The position numbers and the translations under genes were made by a program. The notes below the pieces were generated by a model, which worked only from the letters and a program-made list of their open reading frames with translations, was not told where the DNA came from and did no database searches. From an uncultured Romboutsia sp. (lineage in GTDB: Bacteria > Bacillota > Clostridia > Peptostreptococcales > Peptostreptococcaceae), in assembly GCA_904418825.1 (NCBI GenBank), contig CAJFPU010000003.1, positions 1 to 46,191 of the forward strand: a stretch of DNA of 46,191 bases. Reading direction: 5' to 3'. This document shows, piece by piece, positions 17,738 through 27,777 of the stretch. Position 1 is the first letter of the stretch. Every line of letters starts with the position of its first letter.

Positions 17738-18478
17738 TTAAAATATATTGCTAAGCATTCCAGCTTTTAATCCTTTCTCCTTTATTATTTGTATAATATC
17801 ATCTAAGCACTGAGTAGTTGCATAAGTTGGATGCATTAATACTATACTCCCATCTTTTATATCTTTTTTCTTTACTCTTTCTATTATAACATCTGGTTCT
17901 TTTCTATTATTCCAGTCTATTGTATCAATATCCCATTTTATACTTGTATATCCAAGTTCATTTGCAGCTTTTATAGTCCCTTCTCCAAATGAACCTGCCG
18001 GAGCTTGGAAAAATTTAGTTTTTTCATTTATTATATCCTCTATTATTTTTTTAGATGTTTTTATTTGTTCTAAATTTTCTTCATATGAAAGTTTTGCATA
18101 ATCTAAGTGTCTATGACCGTGATTTCCTATTTCATGACCTTCACTTTTTAGCTTTAATAGCATTTCTTGATTTTTTTCCGCCCATCTTCCCGTTACATTA
18201 AATGTAATTTTTACATCTTCTTTTTTAAGTACATCAAGTATTCCTTGTACATATTCAGTTTCCCAACCTAGGTCTACGTTGCAAGTTAATGCAACGTATC
18301 CACTGTTTTGTTTTGTACCTTGGGTATATGGAAGATTTGCTTGCTCCATAAATTCAAATGCAGGTTTAGTATCTTTATTTTTCATAAAAAATATTGCACC
18401 TGATAATAATACAACTGCTACTAATACCCACATAATAATTTTTTTCAATTTACTTTTGTTAAGTACCATCATTATCAT
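17738..18478 (-). CDS. NodB-type polysaccharide deacetylase-like protein, YlxY family
   Basis: The protein has a signal anchor near residues 13-32 and a NodB domain (about 60-240). The usual first motif TFDDGP is TCNVDLGWE, so the first Asp is Asn. The zinc motif HGHRHLDY and the third motif QAPAGSFGEGT are visible, and the last motif reads LMHPTYAT. This pattern fits the YlxY family of sporulation-linked proteins, in which deacetylase activity is doubtful. AGGAGG stands 8 nt before the ATG at 18476-18478. It begins the ylxY-mlpA-ymxH group downstream of the pnp terminator. A perfect hairpin lies inside its coding region (18275-18298). Confidence 0.85.
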   Translation of the reverse strand: MIMMVLNKSKLKKIIMWVLVAVVLLSGAIFFMKNKDTKPAFEFMEQANLPYTQGTKQNSGYVALTCNVDLGWETEYVQGILDVLKKEDVKITFNVTGRWAEKNQEMLLKLKSEGHEIGNHGHRHLDYAKLSYEENLEQIKTSKKIIEDIINEKTKFFQAPAGSFGEGTIKAANELGYTSIKWDIDTIDWNNRKEPDVIIERVKKKDIKDGSIVLMHPTYATTQCLDDIIQIIKEKGLKAGMLSNIF

Positions 18479-18624
18479 TAAGGTTTCCTCCTATATGTAT
18501 TATTGCTTGTTTATAAATACTATTATTAACTTAGGACAAATATGCAAAAAAGTTAATGTTAGACATGAAGTAGTTTTAAAATAATCCTCTCTTTTATTTT
18601 ATTAAATAAATTCTTATAAAAAAA

Positions 18625-18646
18625 AGAAGCCTTATAAAAAGCTTCT
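18625..18646 (-). terminator. Terminator of pnp
   Basis: AGAAGC (18625-18630) and GCTTCT (18641-18646) pair around a ten-base loop, with eight U residues following on the minus strand just after the pnp stop. Confidence 0.85.
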
Positions 18647-18655
18647 CTTAAAATA

Positions 18656-20770
18656 TTATTTTTCTTCTTTTTTCTCTATTTTTTCAGGTTTAGGTAATAA
18701 TACTTTTCTAGATAAATTTACTCTACCTTTTTCATCTATTTCAGTGACCTTAACTTCTACTTCATCACCTATATTTAATACATCTTCAACTTTAGCTACT
18801 CTTTCGTGAGCTATATGAGATATATGAAGTAATCCTTCTTTTCCTGGAAGTATTTCAACAAATGCACCAAAATTCATTATTCTTGTAACTTTACCTGTGT
18901 AAGTTTGTCCTACTTCAGCTTCAGCTACTATATCATGTATTTTCTTTTGTGCAAGTTTTATCATATCAGAATCTGTTCCTGCTATAAATACTTCTCCAGT
19001 TTGTTCTATATCTATCTTAACTCCCGTTTCCTCTATTATCTTAGTTATAACTTTTCCACCAGGTCCTATAACATCTCTTATCTTATCTGGATTTATATTC
19101 ATTGTTATTATCTTAGGAGCATACTTAGATAATTCTGGCTTTGGAGCTGATATTGTTTTTCTCATTTCATTTAATATATGTATTCTACCAGCTTTAGCTT
19201 GAGTTAATGCTTTAGTTAATACTTCTTTATCTATACCAGCTATCTTTATATCCATTTGTATAGCAGTTATACCTTTTTCAGTTCCTGCTACTTTAAAGTC
19301 CATATCTCCTAGGTGGTCTTCCATACCTTGTATATCAGAAAGTACTGCCACTTTATCATCATGCTTTATAAGACCCATAGCAATACCTGCAACCATATCT
19401 TTTAAAGGTACACCAGCATCAAGTAAAGATAATGTCGAACCACATACACTACCTTGAGATGTAGAACCATTAGAACTTAATACCTCTGATACTACTCTTA
19501 TTGCGTATGGGAATTCTTCTTTTGATGGAAGTACAGGTACTAATGCTCTTTCTGCAAGCGCTCCATGTCCGATTTCTCTTCTTCCTGGTCCTCTTGATGG
19601 TCTAGCTTCACCAACACTATATGCTGGGAAATTGTAATGATGCATATATCTCTTACTTTCTTCTTCATCTAATCCATCTAATATTTGGACATCTCCTAAT
19701 GCTCCAAGTGTAGCTATAGACATTACTTGAGTTTGACCTCTTGTAAATAATCCTGAACCATGAGCTCTAGGTATAAATCCATTGTCACACCATATAGGTC
19801 TTATTTCTTCTAATCCTCTATTGTCTGGTCTTATATTTTCATGTACTATTAATTTTCTTACTTCTTCTTTTATTATAGCTTGAAGCGTTTCTTCTATGTC
19901 TACTCCATAGTCTTCTAATAACTCTTCGAATTTCTCAAATGTTTCAGCTTTAACAGCATCCATTTTTTCCATTCTTTCAAGCTTTTCTATAGTTTTTACT
20001 GCTTCTTTCATTTTATCTGTAGCAAATTCACGAACTGCTTTTTCAACCTCTTCATCAGGTTTAAATAAAACTACTTCCATTTTTTCTTTTCCAACTTGTG
20101 CAGTTATTTCTTCTATAAATGCTACAACTTTTTTGATTTCTTCATGAGCAAATAGTATAGCTTCAAGCATTAATGCATCTGGTATTTCATCTCCACCAGC
20201 TTCAACCATCATTATAGCATCTTTAGTTCCTGATACTACTAGATGAAGAGAACTTTTTTCTCTTTGTTCTGCTGTTGGGTTAACAACAAATGCTCCATCA
20301 ACTAATCCTATTAAAACAGATCCTGTAGGACCATTAAAAGGTATATCAGATATAGATAATGCTATAGATGATCCTATCATAGATACTATATCCGGTGTAC
20401 AATCTTGATCTACTGATAAAACTGTAGCAACAACTTGTACATCATTTCTAAATCCTTTTGGGAATAATGGCCTTATAGGTCTATCTATAAGTCTTGATGT
20501 AAGTATTGCTTTTTCTGAAGGCTTTCCTTCTCTCTTTAAAAATCCTCCAGGTATTTTACCTACTGAATATAATCTTTCTTCATAATCAACACTTAGAGGG
20601 AAAAAGTCTATTCCATCTCTTGGTTTTGCTGATTTTGAAACATTTACCATAACCATAGTTTCCCCGTATCTAATTATGGCACTTCCACTAGCAAGTTCTG
20701 CTATTTTTCCTATTTCAACAGAAAGTTCTCTTCCTGCTAAATCCATTGTGAATATTTTATGCTCAAACAT
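18656..20770 (-). CDS. pnp: Polyribonucleotide nucleotidyltransferase (PNPase)
   Basis: PNPase is the phosphate-dependent 3'-5' exoribonuclease that works with RNase Y in mRNA decay. Two RNase PH domains are seen ([18 protein letters not shown] in the first; [17 protein letters not shown] in the second), joined by a helical segment, then a KH domain ([14 protein letters not shown]) and an S1 domain ([21 protein letters not shown]). The 704 residues match the family. GAGGAGG precedes the ATG. It has its own promoter and terminator, and degV separates it from rpsO, its usual neighbour. Confidence 0.98.
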   Translation of the reverse strand: MFEHKIFTMDLAGRELSVEIGKIAELASGSAIIRYGETMVMVNVSKSAKPRDGIDFFPLSVDYEERLYSVGKIPGGFLKREGKPSEKAILTSRLIDRPIRPLFPKGFRNDVQVVATVLSVDQDCTPDIVSMIGSSIALSISDIPFNGPTGSVLIGLVDGAFVVNPTAEQREKSSLHLVVSGTKDAIMMVEAGGDEIPDALMLEAILFAHEEIKKVVAFIEEITAQVGKEKMEVVLFKPDEEVEKAVREFATDKMKEAVKTIEKLERMEKMDAVKAETFEKFEELLEDYGVDIEETLQAIIKEEVRKLIVHENIRPDNRGLEEIRPIWCDNGFIPRAHGSGLFTRGQTQVMSIATLGALGDVQILDGLDEEESKRYMHHYNFPAYSVGEARPSRGPGRREIGHGALAERALVPVLPSKEEFPYAIRVVSEVLSSNGSTSQGSVCGSTLSLLDAGVPLKDMVAGIAMGLIKHDDKVAVLSDIQGMEDHLGDMDFKVAGTEKGITAIQMDIKIAGIDKEVLTKALTQAKAGRIHILNEMRKTISAPKPELSKYAPKIITMNINPDKIRDVIGPGGKVITKIIEETGVKIDIEQTGEVFIAGTDSDMIKLAQKKIHDIVAEAEVGQTYTGKVTRIMNFGAFVEILPGKEGLLHISHIAHERVAKVEDVLNIGDEVEVKVTEIDEKGRVNLSRKVLLPKPEKIEKKEEK

Positions 20771-20821
20771 TAAAGTTTGTACCTCCTCTTTTGCTAAAAC
20801 GCGTTTACTATCCTATGTATT

Positions 20822-20850
20822 ATCTTATCAAAAATACAATATTTTAACAA
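20822..20850 (-). promoter_or_regulatory. Promoter of pnp
   Basis: Minus-strand TTGTTA (20845-20850), a 17-nt spacer and TAAGAT (20822-20827) lie about 50 nt before the pnp ATG. It is a fair sigma-A promoter. Confidence 0.5.
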
Positions 20851-20924
20851 TACAAAAGTAGCTTGGTTACTTATCTTAATCATTATATGTATTATTTACA
20901 CTTTGCTTTAAAATTAGTCATATT

Positions 20925-21773
20925 CTAATTTGAACAGCTTATAGCAAGTATTTCTGGACCTGTATGAGAACATATACAAGCTCCCCCTCTAGTTACTAAT
21001 ACTTTTTTAGCTTTTATTCTTTTTTGTACTTCTTTTTCAAGCTTTTCAAAATCTTTAAAATTATCTCCATATCCTATAGTAACAATTTTATCTTCTAAAT
21101 ATCCATTATTTTTTTCTAGTATTATGTCAACAAGCTTACTTGCTAGATTCTTGCTACCTCTAACCTTCTCTTCTAGATTTGCTTCTCCGTTAGGAAATGA
21201 AAATACAGGTACTATATTAAGAATATTTCCTATTATAGCTGTAGCTACAGATACTCTCCCGCTCTTTTTTAAATAATCTAAAGTCTTAGGTGCAAAAAAT
21301 AACATTACACTTTCTCTAATAGAATCTAGTTCTTTTATTATTTCATCTACATTTAATCCTTCTTCTATTAAATCACATGCTTTTATAACAAATTGACCAC
21401 TTCCTAAAGATAGACTCATCGTGTCAAATATATGTATATCATTTGCTTTTTCACCCATGTCAGATCTTGCAAGCATTGCACTTTGATATGTTCCCGATGA
21501 TTTAGATGAACCATTTATACATATTATTTTATAACCTTCATCTATGTATTTATTAAATATTTCACTGAATTGAATATATGTAGCCTGAGATGTTTTTGGT
21601 ATTTCCTTACTATTTTTTAATACTTCGTAATATTCTTCTTTACTTATATCTACTCCATCTTTATATTCTTTATCATTAAAGATTATAGTAAGCGGCACCA
21701 CATCTAAATATGCTTTATTTTGAATTTCTTTTGGAATATCACATAAACTATCGCATATTAATTTTATTTTCAA
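20925..21773 (-). CDS. DegV family fatty-acid-binding protein
   Basis: DegV (FakB-like) proteins bind a fatty acid and present it to a kinase (FakA) for phospholipid synthesis. The 282-residue protein begins with the family signature ICDSLCDIPKE and shows the two-lobe pattern, with LEEKVRGSKNLASKLVD and SHTGPEILAI near the C-terminus. The frame is open to GTG at 21782, but that codon overlaps the Shine-Dalgarno GAGGTGAT; TTG at 21771-21773 is better placed. It lies between rpsO and pnp, which are neighbours in many Firmicutes. A strong terminator after rpsO separates it from the ribosomal gene. No fakA is present here. Confidence 0.9.
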   Translation of the reverse strand: MKIKLICDSLCDIPKEIQNKAYLDVVPLTIIFNDKEYKDGVDISKEEYYEVLKNSKEIPKTSQATYIQFSEIFNKYIDEGYKIICINGSSKSSGTYQSAMLARSDMGEKANDIHIFDTMSLSLGSGQFVIKACDLIEEGLNVDEIIKELDSIRESVMLFFAPKTLDYLKKSGRVSVATAIIGNILNIVPVFSFPNGEANLEEKVRGSKNLASKLVDIILEKNNGYLEDKIVTIGYGDNFKDFEKLEKEVQKRIKAKKVLVTRGGACICSHTGPEILAISCSN

Positions 21774-21843
21774 ATTTATCACCTCTATATAAACTTTTCT
21801 ATATAATAGTCACCAATACCTTTTTATCTAATTAAAATTACAA

Positions 21844-21869
21844 AAAGCAGGTATTATAATACCTGCTTT
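21844..21869 (-). terminator. Terminator of rpsO
   Basis: AAAGCAGGTAT (21844-21854) and ATACCTGCTTT (21859-21869) pair perfectly around four bases, and a U run follows on the minus strand. Confidence 0.9.
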
Positions 21870-21886
21870 CAATTTAAAATTAAAAA

Positions 21887-22141
21887 TTACTTTCTTAATC
21901 CTAATTTAGCTATTAATGCTCTGTATCCTTCAAGATCTCTATCTTTTAAGTAAGCTAATAAGTTTCTTCTTCTACCAACCATCTTTAATAAACCTCTTCT
22001 TGAGTGGTGGTCTTTCTTGTGCATTTTTAAGTGATCATTTAATTCATTTATTCTAGCTGTTAATAAAGCTATTTGTACTTCTGGAGAACCAGTATCTCCT
22101 TCAAATCTTCCGAATTCTTTTATTATTTCAGTTTTGTTCAT
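21887..22141 (-). CDS. rpsO: Ribosomal protein S15
   Basis: S15 binds 16S rRNA early in small-subunit assembly. The conserved segments [29 protein letters not shown] and [11 protein letters not shown] are all present. At 84 residues it is a few shorter than the Bacillus protein. GGAGGTAAC precedes the ATG. It follows ribF by 86 bases and closes with a strong terminator. The leader may carry the S15 autoregulatory element. Confidence 0.97.
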   Translation of the reverse strand: MNKTEIIKEFGRFEGDTGSPEVQIALLTARINELNDHLKMHKKDHHSRRGLLKMVGRRRNLLAYLKDRDLEGYRALIAKLGLRK

Positions 22142-22227
22142 CTTGAGTTACCTCCAATATATTTTATAATCGCCAATAACTAAGCATAGATTTGGAGTAA
22201 TCATATGCCGAGTAATGGTTAATTAAT
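22142..22227 (-). promoter_or_regulatory. rpsO leader, possible S15 autoregulatory element
   Basis: Between ribF and rpsO the minus strand has short G/C-rich pieces (CTCGGC, TTGGCGA, ATGCTTAG) in otherwise AT-rich DNA. Many bacteria control rpsO through an S15-binding leader in this place. I could not fold the region with confidence, so this is a location-based suggestion. Confidence 0.3.
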
Positions 22228-23178
22228 TTACTTATTTATTGTATCATAAATTTTATTATTTTGTAAATATACTTTATATATATATTTAGTATCTTTTTGA
22301 AGTTGTTCTTTTAATTCTTCAATTCCATTAAACTTTTTTTCATCTCTAATTCTTTCTAGAAACTCTATAGTTATAATTTTACCATATATATCATCATTAA
22401 ACTCTAGTATATTTGTTTCAATAGATAATTTATTTCCATTTACTGTAGGGTTATAACCTACATTTGTAGCTCCATAGTATATCGTTCCATTAACATATAC
22501 CTTTGTAGCATATATTCCAACTTTAGGTATAATTATATTTTCATCTATGCTTATATTTGCAGTTGGAAACCCTATTGTTCTTCCAAGTTTCTTTGAATGT
22601 ATAACTTCTCCTGATAATTTATAGTTTCTACCTAGATATTTACGTGCATCTTCTACTTTGCCATCTAATATTAGTTTTCTAATATAGCTACTACTAATTC
22701 TTATATCATCTATTTTTACAGGATTTACTATTTCTAATAAAAATCCATTTTTTTTAGATAATTCTTTTAGTAAATCTATATTCCCTTCTTTATTTCTTGC
22801 AAAGGTAAAATCATGTCCCACTATTATCTTTTTAGCACCTAATTTATCAATTAATATATCTTTTACAAAGTCATATCCTGATATTTTAGTCATATATTCA
22901 TCAAATGGTATATTGATTATATAATCTACACCCATAGTTTTTAGTATTTTTATTTTGTCATTATTAGTTATTATATTTTTTATAGAATTAGGTTTAAAAT
23001 AGTTAACTGGATGATTATTAAAAGTAAAAACAGTACTTATTACATTATTCTTTTTAGCGTATTCGGTAGCTTTTTCTATCAATACTTGATGCCCCTTATG
23101 AATACCATCAAAGTTTCCAATAGTTACTACACTCTCTTTTATTGTATCTATTTTTTCTATCGATGTTATAGTATCCAT
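22228..23178 (-). CDS. ribF: Bifunctional riboflavin kinase/FAD synthetase
   Basis: RibF makes FMN from riboflavin and then FAD from FMN. The N-terminal nucleotidyltransferase domain has GNFDGIHKGHQ (22-32) and the segment SSSYIRKLI; the C-terminal kinase domain starts near GRTIGFPTANI and includes GATNVGYNPT. The 316-residue length is normal. GGGGAAGG precedes the ATG. It follows truB by 24 bases in the infB-rbfA-nrnA-truB-ribF order, which is conserved in Firmicutes. Confidence 0.96.
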   Translation of the reverse strand: MDTITSIEKIDTIKESVVTIGNFDGIHKGHQVLIEKATEYAKKNNVISTVFTFNNHPVNYFKPNSIKNIITNNDKIKILKTMGVDYIINIPFDEYMTKISGYDFVKDILIDKLGAKKIIVGHDFTFARNKEGNIDLLKELSKKNGFLLEIVNPVKIDDIRISSSYIRKLILDGKVEDARKYLGRNYKLSGEVIHSKKLGRTIGFPTANISIDENIIIPKVGIYATKVYVNGTIYYGATNVGYNPTVNGNKLSIETNILEFNDDIYGKIITIEFLERIRDEKKFNGIEELKEQLQKDTKYIYKVYLQNNKIYDTINK

Positions 23179-23202
23179 TTTCCTTCCCCACTTAATTGAA
23201 AT

Positions 23203-24111
23203 TTATACTATAAATAGTTTATCACTTTTTACACTTATAATATTATTTTTTCTTATTAATTTACCTATTCCAATAAATTCTTTAGAGCTATAAACTCTTA
23301 CAAGTTCATCATTTTCATCAAAGTCTTTTTCTATAAACCTTCTTTCATCTATTATACCACCATTTATATAATACTTTTCAGCATTTTCATGTATTGTTAT
23401 TTTATTAAAATTAGTTAATACATAGTCTATATCATATAAATGCTTTTCTAAAATATTATTATCTTTATATTCTTGTAACTCTTCAAGTGTTATACCATTT
23501 TCTAAGTTAAATTTACCTGATGAAGTTCTAAGTAAAAAAGACATATGCCCTCCACAACCTAAAACCTTTCCTACATCATAACATATACTTCTTACATAAG
23601 TTCCTTTAGAACATTTAACATAAAACATTACTTTATTATCTCTTATGCTAAGTATATTAAGTTCTTTTATATGAACAGGTCTAGTTTTTAAATTTATTTC
23701 ATCAGCTCTTCCACTTCTAACTAAATCACACATTCTTTTACCATTTACTTTTAATGCAGAATACATAGGAGGTAATTGCTCTATATGACCTCTTTGAGTA
23801 TCAAAAGCTTTTTCTATTTCTTCTTTAGTAAAACTAAAATTATCTACTCTTTCTAATATTTTACCTGATGAATCATATGTATCTGTAGTTATACCTAATG
23901 TTAACTCACAAATATATGACTTATCTTTATTTAATATAAGTTCACTAACTTTAGTCGCTTTTCCTATACATATAGGTAATACCCCTGATGCATCTGGATC
24001 AAGGGTACCTGTATGTCCAACCTTTTTTGTATTTAAAATCTTTCTTACAGCACTTACTACATCATGAGATGTCATACCTGTAGGCTTTATAATATTTACT
24101 ATCTTATTCAT
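23203..24111 (-). CDS. truB: tRNA pseudouridine(55) synthase
   Basis: TruB forms pseudouridine 55 in the T loop of tRNAs. The catalytic Asp38 lies in GHTGTLDPDASG; the KPTGMTSHDVV start and the segment KCSKGTYVRSI are also typical. The open frame reaches GTG at 24120, but that codon is part of AAGGTGAG; ATG at 24109-24111 gives a good spacing and 302 residues. The start overlaps the last 8 bases of nrnA, indicating coupled translation. Confidence 0.95.
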   Translation of the reverse strand: MNKIVNIIKPTGMTSHDVVSAVRKILNTKKVGHTGTLDPDASGVLPICIGKATKVSELILNKDKSYICELTLGITTDTYDSSGKILERVDNFSFTKEEIEKAFDTQRGHIEQLPPMYSALKVNGKRMCDLVRSGRADEINLKTRPVHIKELNILSIRDNKVMFYVKCSKGTYVRSICYDVGKVLGCGGHMSFLLRTSSGKFNLENGITLEELQEYKDNNILEKHLYDIDYVLTNFNKITIHENAEKYYINGGIIDERRFIEKDFDENDELVRVYSSKEFIGIGKLIRKNNIISVKSDKLFIV

Positions 24112-25099
24112 ATTTCTCACCTTGTAATGCTTTTACTACAGCTTCTACTATCTTCTTCTTTGCATCTTCTACACTAGAGTAAATAGTGCAACCTGCAGCT
24201 CTTATATGCCCTCCACCATTAAAGCTTTGAGCTATTTTACTTACATCTACATAATTTTTTGATCTTAGACTTACTTTAACTTCATTTTCTTTTTTCTCTT
24301 TTAGAAGTATTCCAACTTCAACACCTTCTATATCTCTAGTGTATGAAGTTATTCCATCTACATCATTAAAACTTATAACATTTCTTTTTAACATTTCTTT
24401 AGTTATCATTATACTAGCAATTTTTCCATCTACTATATCTAAAGTATTTAAAGCTTCACCTAATAATTTATAATAATTATATGGATTACTTTGGAATATT
24501 TTTTGAATTATAGTATCTTTTTTAGCTCCTTTTAATAAAAGATCCTTTGCCATTTCAAAACTACTTGGATGAGTATTTGAATACACAAAATTGCCAGTAT
24601 CAGTTACTAATCCAGTATATAAACATGTAGCTATATCTTCATCTATTATATTTTTAGATTCACTTTTTTCATATTCCATCAGTAAATTATAAACTAATTC
24701 ACAAGTTGATGATGCATCAATATCTATATAATTAAAATCACCATAATAATCATTACTTGCATGATGATCTATGCATATTATCTTTTTAGCATTATTTAAT
24801 AATTCTTGACTTAAGCAAATTCTATTTTTATCTCCACAATCAAGTGCTATTATACTGTAATTATTTAAGTTGACTTCTTCAGATTTTAATATTTTTATAT
24901 CTTCAACTAGAAACTTTAAATTTTGAGGAGTATTATCATCTAATACATAAGAAACGTTTTTCCCTAATTTATTTAAAGCATAATACATTGCTAAAGTTGA
25001 ACCTATATTATCTCCATCTGGACTAATATGAGAAGTAACGATGAAATCATCGTTACTTCCTTTTAAATATTTTATTATATTATTTATATTATTCTTCAT
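24104..25099 (-). CDS. nrnA: DHH family oligoribonuclease/pAp phosphatase
   Basis: NrnA (bifunctional nanoRNase and 3'-phosphoadenosine 5'-phosphate phosphatase) finishes RNA decay. The DHH motifs are SHISPDGDNIGST (N-terminal metal ligands), ALDCGD, DHHASND and TGLVTDTGNF. The DHHA1 segment ends with SFNGGGHIRAAGCTI. The 331-residue length fits. It overlaps rbfA by 11 bases and truB by 8, so it is coupled on both sides. A perfect 13-bp inverted repeat (25032-25059) lies at codons 14-23. Confidence 0.94.
   Translation of the reverse strand: MKNNINNIIKYLKGSNDDFIVTSHISPDGDNIGSTLAMYYALNKLGKNVSYVLDDNTPQNLKFLVEDIKILKSEEVNLNNYSIIALDCGDKNRICLSQELLNNAKKIICIDHHASNDYYGDFNYIDIDASSTCELVYNLLMEYEKSESKNIIDEDIATCLYTGLVTDTGNFVYSNTHPSSFEMAKDLLLKGAKKDTIIQKIFQSNPYNYYKLLGEALNTLDIVDGKIASIMITKEMLKRNVISFNDVDGITSYTRDIEGVEVGILLKEKKENEVKVSLRSKNYVDVSKIAQSFNGGGHIRAAGCTIYSSVEDAKKKIVEAVVKALQGEKYE
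25032..25059 (-). repeat. Perfect 13-bp inverted repeat inside nrnA
   Basis: GAAGTAACGATGA (25032-25044) and TCATCGTTACTTC (25047-25059) are exact reverse complements with only two bases between. In the nrnA mRNA they would form a very stable hairpin in the first 25 codons, where it could affect translation. Confidence 0.85.
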
Positions 25100-25475
25100 C
25101 TAATTCTTCCTCGTCAAATGAAGATGCTGTTGCTCCTTCATTAACTTTTTTGATTAAATGATCCATATACATACCATTTTTAATAGAGTCATCAACTTTA
25201 AATATTATTTGTGGAGTATGTCTAAGTTTAACACTTCTACTTACTTCTCTTCTTATATAATTTACTGCACTCTTTAAACCTAATAGTGTTGATTCTTCAT
25301 CTCCACCTAATATACTTACATAAACATATGCATAGCTTAAATCATTTGTAACTTCAACATCAGTTACACTTACCATAGATGTTATTCTAGGGTCCTTTAT
25401 TCCACTTATAAGCATTGAACTTATAACTTTTTTTATTTCTTCTGCTATTCTCTTTGTTCTGTTATATGATGCCAT
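25089..25475 (-). CDS. rbfA: Ribosome-binding factor A
   Basis: RbfA helps late maturation of the 30S subunit. The single KH-type domain is visible: RTKRIAEEIKKVISSML, DPRITSMVSVTDVEVTNDL and LRHTPQIIFKVDDS. The 128-residue length includes an acidic tail (DEEELDEE). GAGGTCG precedes the ATG, and the gene follows infB by 20 bases. Confidence 0.96.
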   Translation of the reverse strand: MASYNRTKRIAEEIKKVISSMLISGIKDPRITSMVSVTDVEVTNDLSYAYVYVSILGGDEESTLLGLKSAVNYIRREVSRSVKLRHTPQIIFKVDDSIKNGMYMDHLIKKVNEGATASSFDEEELDEE

Positions 25476-25495
25476 TAATATCGACCTCTTTTAAT

Positions 25496-27442
25496 CTATT
25501 TTAATTTTCTTTCTACTTCTTTAGTTATATAAGCTTCTATTATATCGCCTTCTTTAACGTCATTGTAGTTAACAAAACTCATACCACATTCGTATCCTTG
25601 ATTAACTTCTTTAACGTCATCTTTAAATCTCTTAAGAGCAGCTAATTGTCCTTCATGTATTATGAATCCATCTCTTACTATTCTTACTTTAGAGCCTCTA
25701 AATACCTTACCACTAGTTACATAACATCCAGCTATAGTTCCAACACCTGATAACTTAAATGTTTCTCTAACTTCAGCTTTTCCTGTATCTTCATCAACAT
25801 ATTCTGGGTCTAACATACCAGTCATAGCTGCTTGAACATCTTCTATAGCTTTGTATATTATAGTATACGTTCTTACATCTACACCTTCTTTTTTAGCAAG
25901 TACTTCTGCACTTGGAACTGGTCTTACGTTAAATCCTATTATTATTGCATTAGATGCAGTTGCAAGTGTAACATCTGATTCAGTTACAGCACCAACTCCA
26001 CCATGTATTACTCTAACTGCAACTTCTTCGTTAGATAATTTTTCAAGAGATTGTTTAACTGCTTGAACAGAACCTTGAACATCTGCTTTTACTATTATAG
26101 GTAATTCTTTAACTTCAGCATCACCCATTTGAGCAAAGAAGTCATCTAAAGACATTCTTTGGTTAGATTTTAACATTTCTTCTCTAGCCATTTGTTGTCT
26201 TTTTTCAGCTACTAATCTTGCAGCTTTATCACTTGGAACTGCAACAACTTGGTCTCCACCTTGTGGAACTTCTGATAATCCTAATATTTCTACTGCTGTA
26301 GAAGGTCCCGCAACTTTAACTCTCTTTCCTTTTGAGTTTATCATTGCTCTTACTTTACCACTTGCAACACCTGCAACTATAGGATCTCCAACTCTTAAAG
26401 TACCACCTTGAACAAGTACTGTTGCAACAGGTCCTCTACCTTTATCAAGTTGAGCTTCTATCACTGTACCTACAGCTCTTTTATTTGGGTTAGCTTTTAA
26501 TTCTTCCATTTCTGCAACTAAAAGTACCATTTCAAGTAATGTATCTATACCTTCTCTTTTTAAAGCTGATACTGGAACGCATATAACATCTCCACCCCAG
26601 TCTTCAACTAATAATCCTTGATCAGCTAATTCTTGCTTAACTCTATCAGGATTTGCTCCTGACTTATCTATTTTGTTTATAGCAACTATTAATGGTACAT
26701 TTGCAGCTTTAGCATGGTTTATTGCTTCTATTGTTTGAGGCATTATACCATCATCTGCAGCAACAACTAATATTGCCATATCTGTAACTTGAGCTCCTCT
26801 AGCTCTCATAGATGTGAAAGCTTCATGTCCTGGAGTATCTAAAAATACTACTTTTTCTCCATTTACCATAACTTCAGAAGCACCTATATGTTGAGTTATT
26901 CCTCCAGCTTCACTTGAAGTTACGTTAGTTTTTCTTATAGCATCAAGTAAAGAAGTTTTACCATGGTCAACATGTCCCATTACAGTAACAACTGGTGGTC
27001 TTTTTACTAAGTCTTCTTCCTTATCTTCTTCTATATTTATTAAAGCATCTATTGCTTCTAATTCTTCTTCATCATTAGCTGAACCTTCAACTAATTCAAA
27101 TCCATATTCACTAGCAACTAATGACCCTATTTCAAAACTTATTTCTTGATTTATTGTTGCCATTGTTCCCATCTTCATAAGCTTCATTATTATTTCAGAT
27201 GCAGATTTATCTAGTTTAGTAGCTAGTTCTTGAACTGTTAATTTTCCATCTATAGCTATAGTATTTCCATTAGCTGCAGCTATTTCTTCTTTTAATATTT
27301 CAAGTACTAATTCTACTTCATCTTCTTCTAGTTCAGAGTCTTTATTTTCAGCATTTATTTCTAATTCTTTTAATTTGGCTAATACGTCTTCATTAGACAT
27401 TTTTAATTCATTTGCAATTTGGTATACTCTTGTTTTTGACAC
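25496..27442 (-). CDS. infB: Translation initiation factor IF-2
   Basis: IF-2 is the GTPase that places initiator tRNA on the ribosome. The G domain has GHVDHGKTS (G1), DTPGHEAFT (G3) and NKIDK (G4). Two IF2_N domains occupy residues 1-55 and about 68-115. The long charged linker seen in enterobacteria is absent, as is common in clostridia, giving 648 residues. The start is GTG with GGGGGTGAT upstream. It follows ylxQ by 14 bases. Confidence 0.98.
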   Translation of the reverse strand: MSKTRVYQIANELKMSNEDVLAKLKELEINAENKDSELEEDEVELVLEILKEEIAAANGNTIAIDGKLTVQELATKLDKSASEIIMKLMKMGTMATINQEISFEIGSLVASEYGFELVEGSANDEEELEAIDALINIEEDKEEDLVKRPPVVTVMGHVDHGKTSLLDAIRKTNVTSSEAGGITQHIGASEVMVNGEKVVFLDTPGHEAFTSMRARGAQVTDMAILVVAADDGIMPQTIEAINHAKAANVPLIVAINKIDKSGANPDRVKQELADQGLLVEDWGGDVICVPVSALKREGIDTLLEMVLLVAEMEELKANPNKRAVGTVIEAQLDKGRGPVATVLVQGGTLRVGDPIVAGVASGKVRAMINSKGKRVKVAGPSTAVEILGLSEVPQGGDQVVAVPSDKAARLVAEKRQQMAREEMLKSNQRMSLDDFFAQMGDAEVKELPIIVKADVQGSVQAVKQSLEKLSNEEVAVRVIHGGVGAVTESDVTLATASNAIIIGFNVRPVPSAEVLAKKEGVDVRTYTIIYKAIEDVQAAMTGMLDPEYVDEDTGKAEVRETFKLSGVGTIAGCYVTSGKVFRGSKVRIVRDGFIIHEGQLAALKRFKDDVKEVNQGYECGMSFVNYNDVKEGDIIEAYITKEVERKLK

Positions 27443-27456
27443 AAGATCACCCCCTA

Positions 27457-27777
27457 TTATATTTTTGGTATTTCCATTAGTTCCAATATTTTATTGGCAA
27501 AATTGACATCTTTAACTCCTAAAACTGATCTTGGAGCCTTTCCTATTGAATATCCTAGTTCTAATTTACTTGAGAAATATACATATGGGATATTTCTATA
27601 ACTAGATTTATCTTTAAATAATTTTTTAGTATTATCCGATGCATCATCTGCAACAATAACTAGTTTAACATTCCCTCTTTTTAGTTCAAGTAGCGTCGAA
27701 TCATCTCCTGACACTATTTTCCTTGCACGAGTTGCAAGGCCTAAAAATGAGTATATTTTATCTTTATTAGTCTTCAT
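27457..27777 (-). CDS. L7Ae/YlxQ family ribosomal protein
   Basis: This is a small L7Ae/L30e-type protein, a family that binds kink-turn [40 protein letters not shown] and [17 protein letters not shown] are typical. The open frame reaches 27807, but ATG at 27775-27777, with GAGGAG 10 nt upstream inside ylxR, is the better start and gives 106 residues. It is encoded between ylxR and infB, as in other Firmicutes. A 7-bp perfect hairpin (27721-27739) lies near its 5' end. Confidence 0.88.
   Translation of the reverse strand: MKTNKDKIYSFLGLATRARKIVSGDDSTLLELKRGNVKLVIVADDASDNTKKLFKDKSSYRNIPYVYFSSKLELGYSIGKAPRSVLGVKDVNFANKILELMEIPKI

Noticed and set aside
20856-20873. Weak hairpin AAGTA/TACTT as a terminator of degV
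   Set aside because: Only five base pairs with a poor U tract; not enough to list as a terminator.
25032-25070. Possible plus-strand terminator formed by the nrnA inverted repeat followed by CTTTTAAAT
   Set aside because: No plus-strand transcript is expected there; the repeat is more simply treated as a hairpin of the nrnA mRNA.
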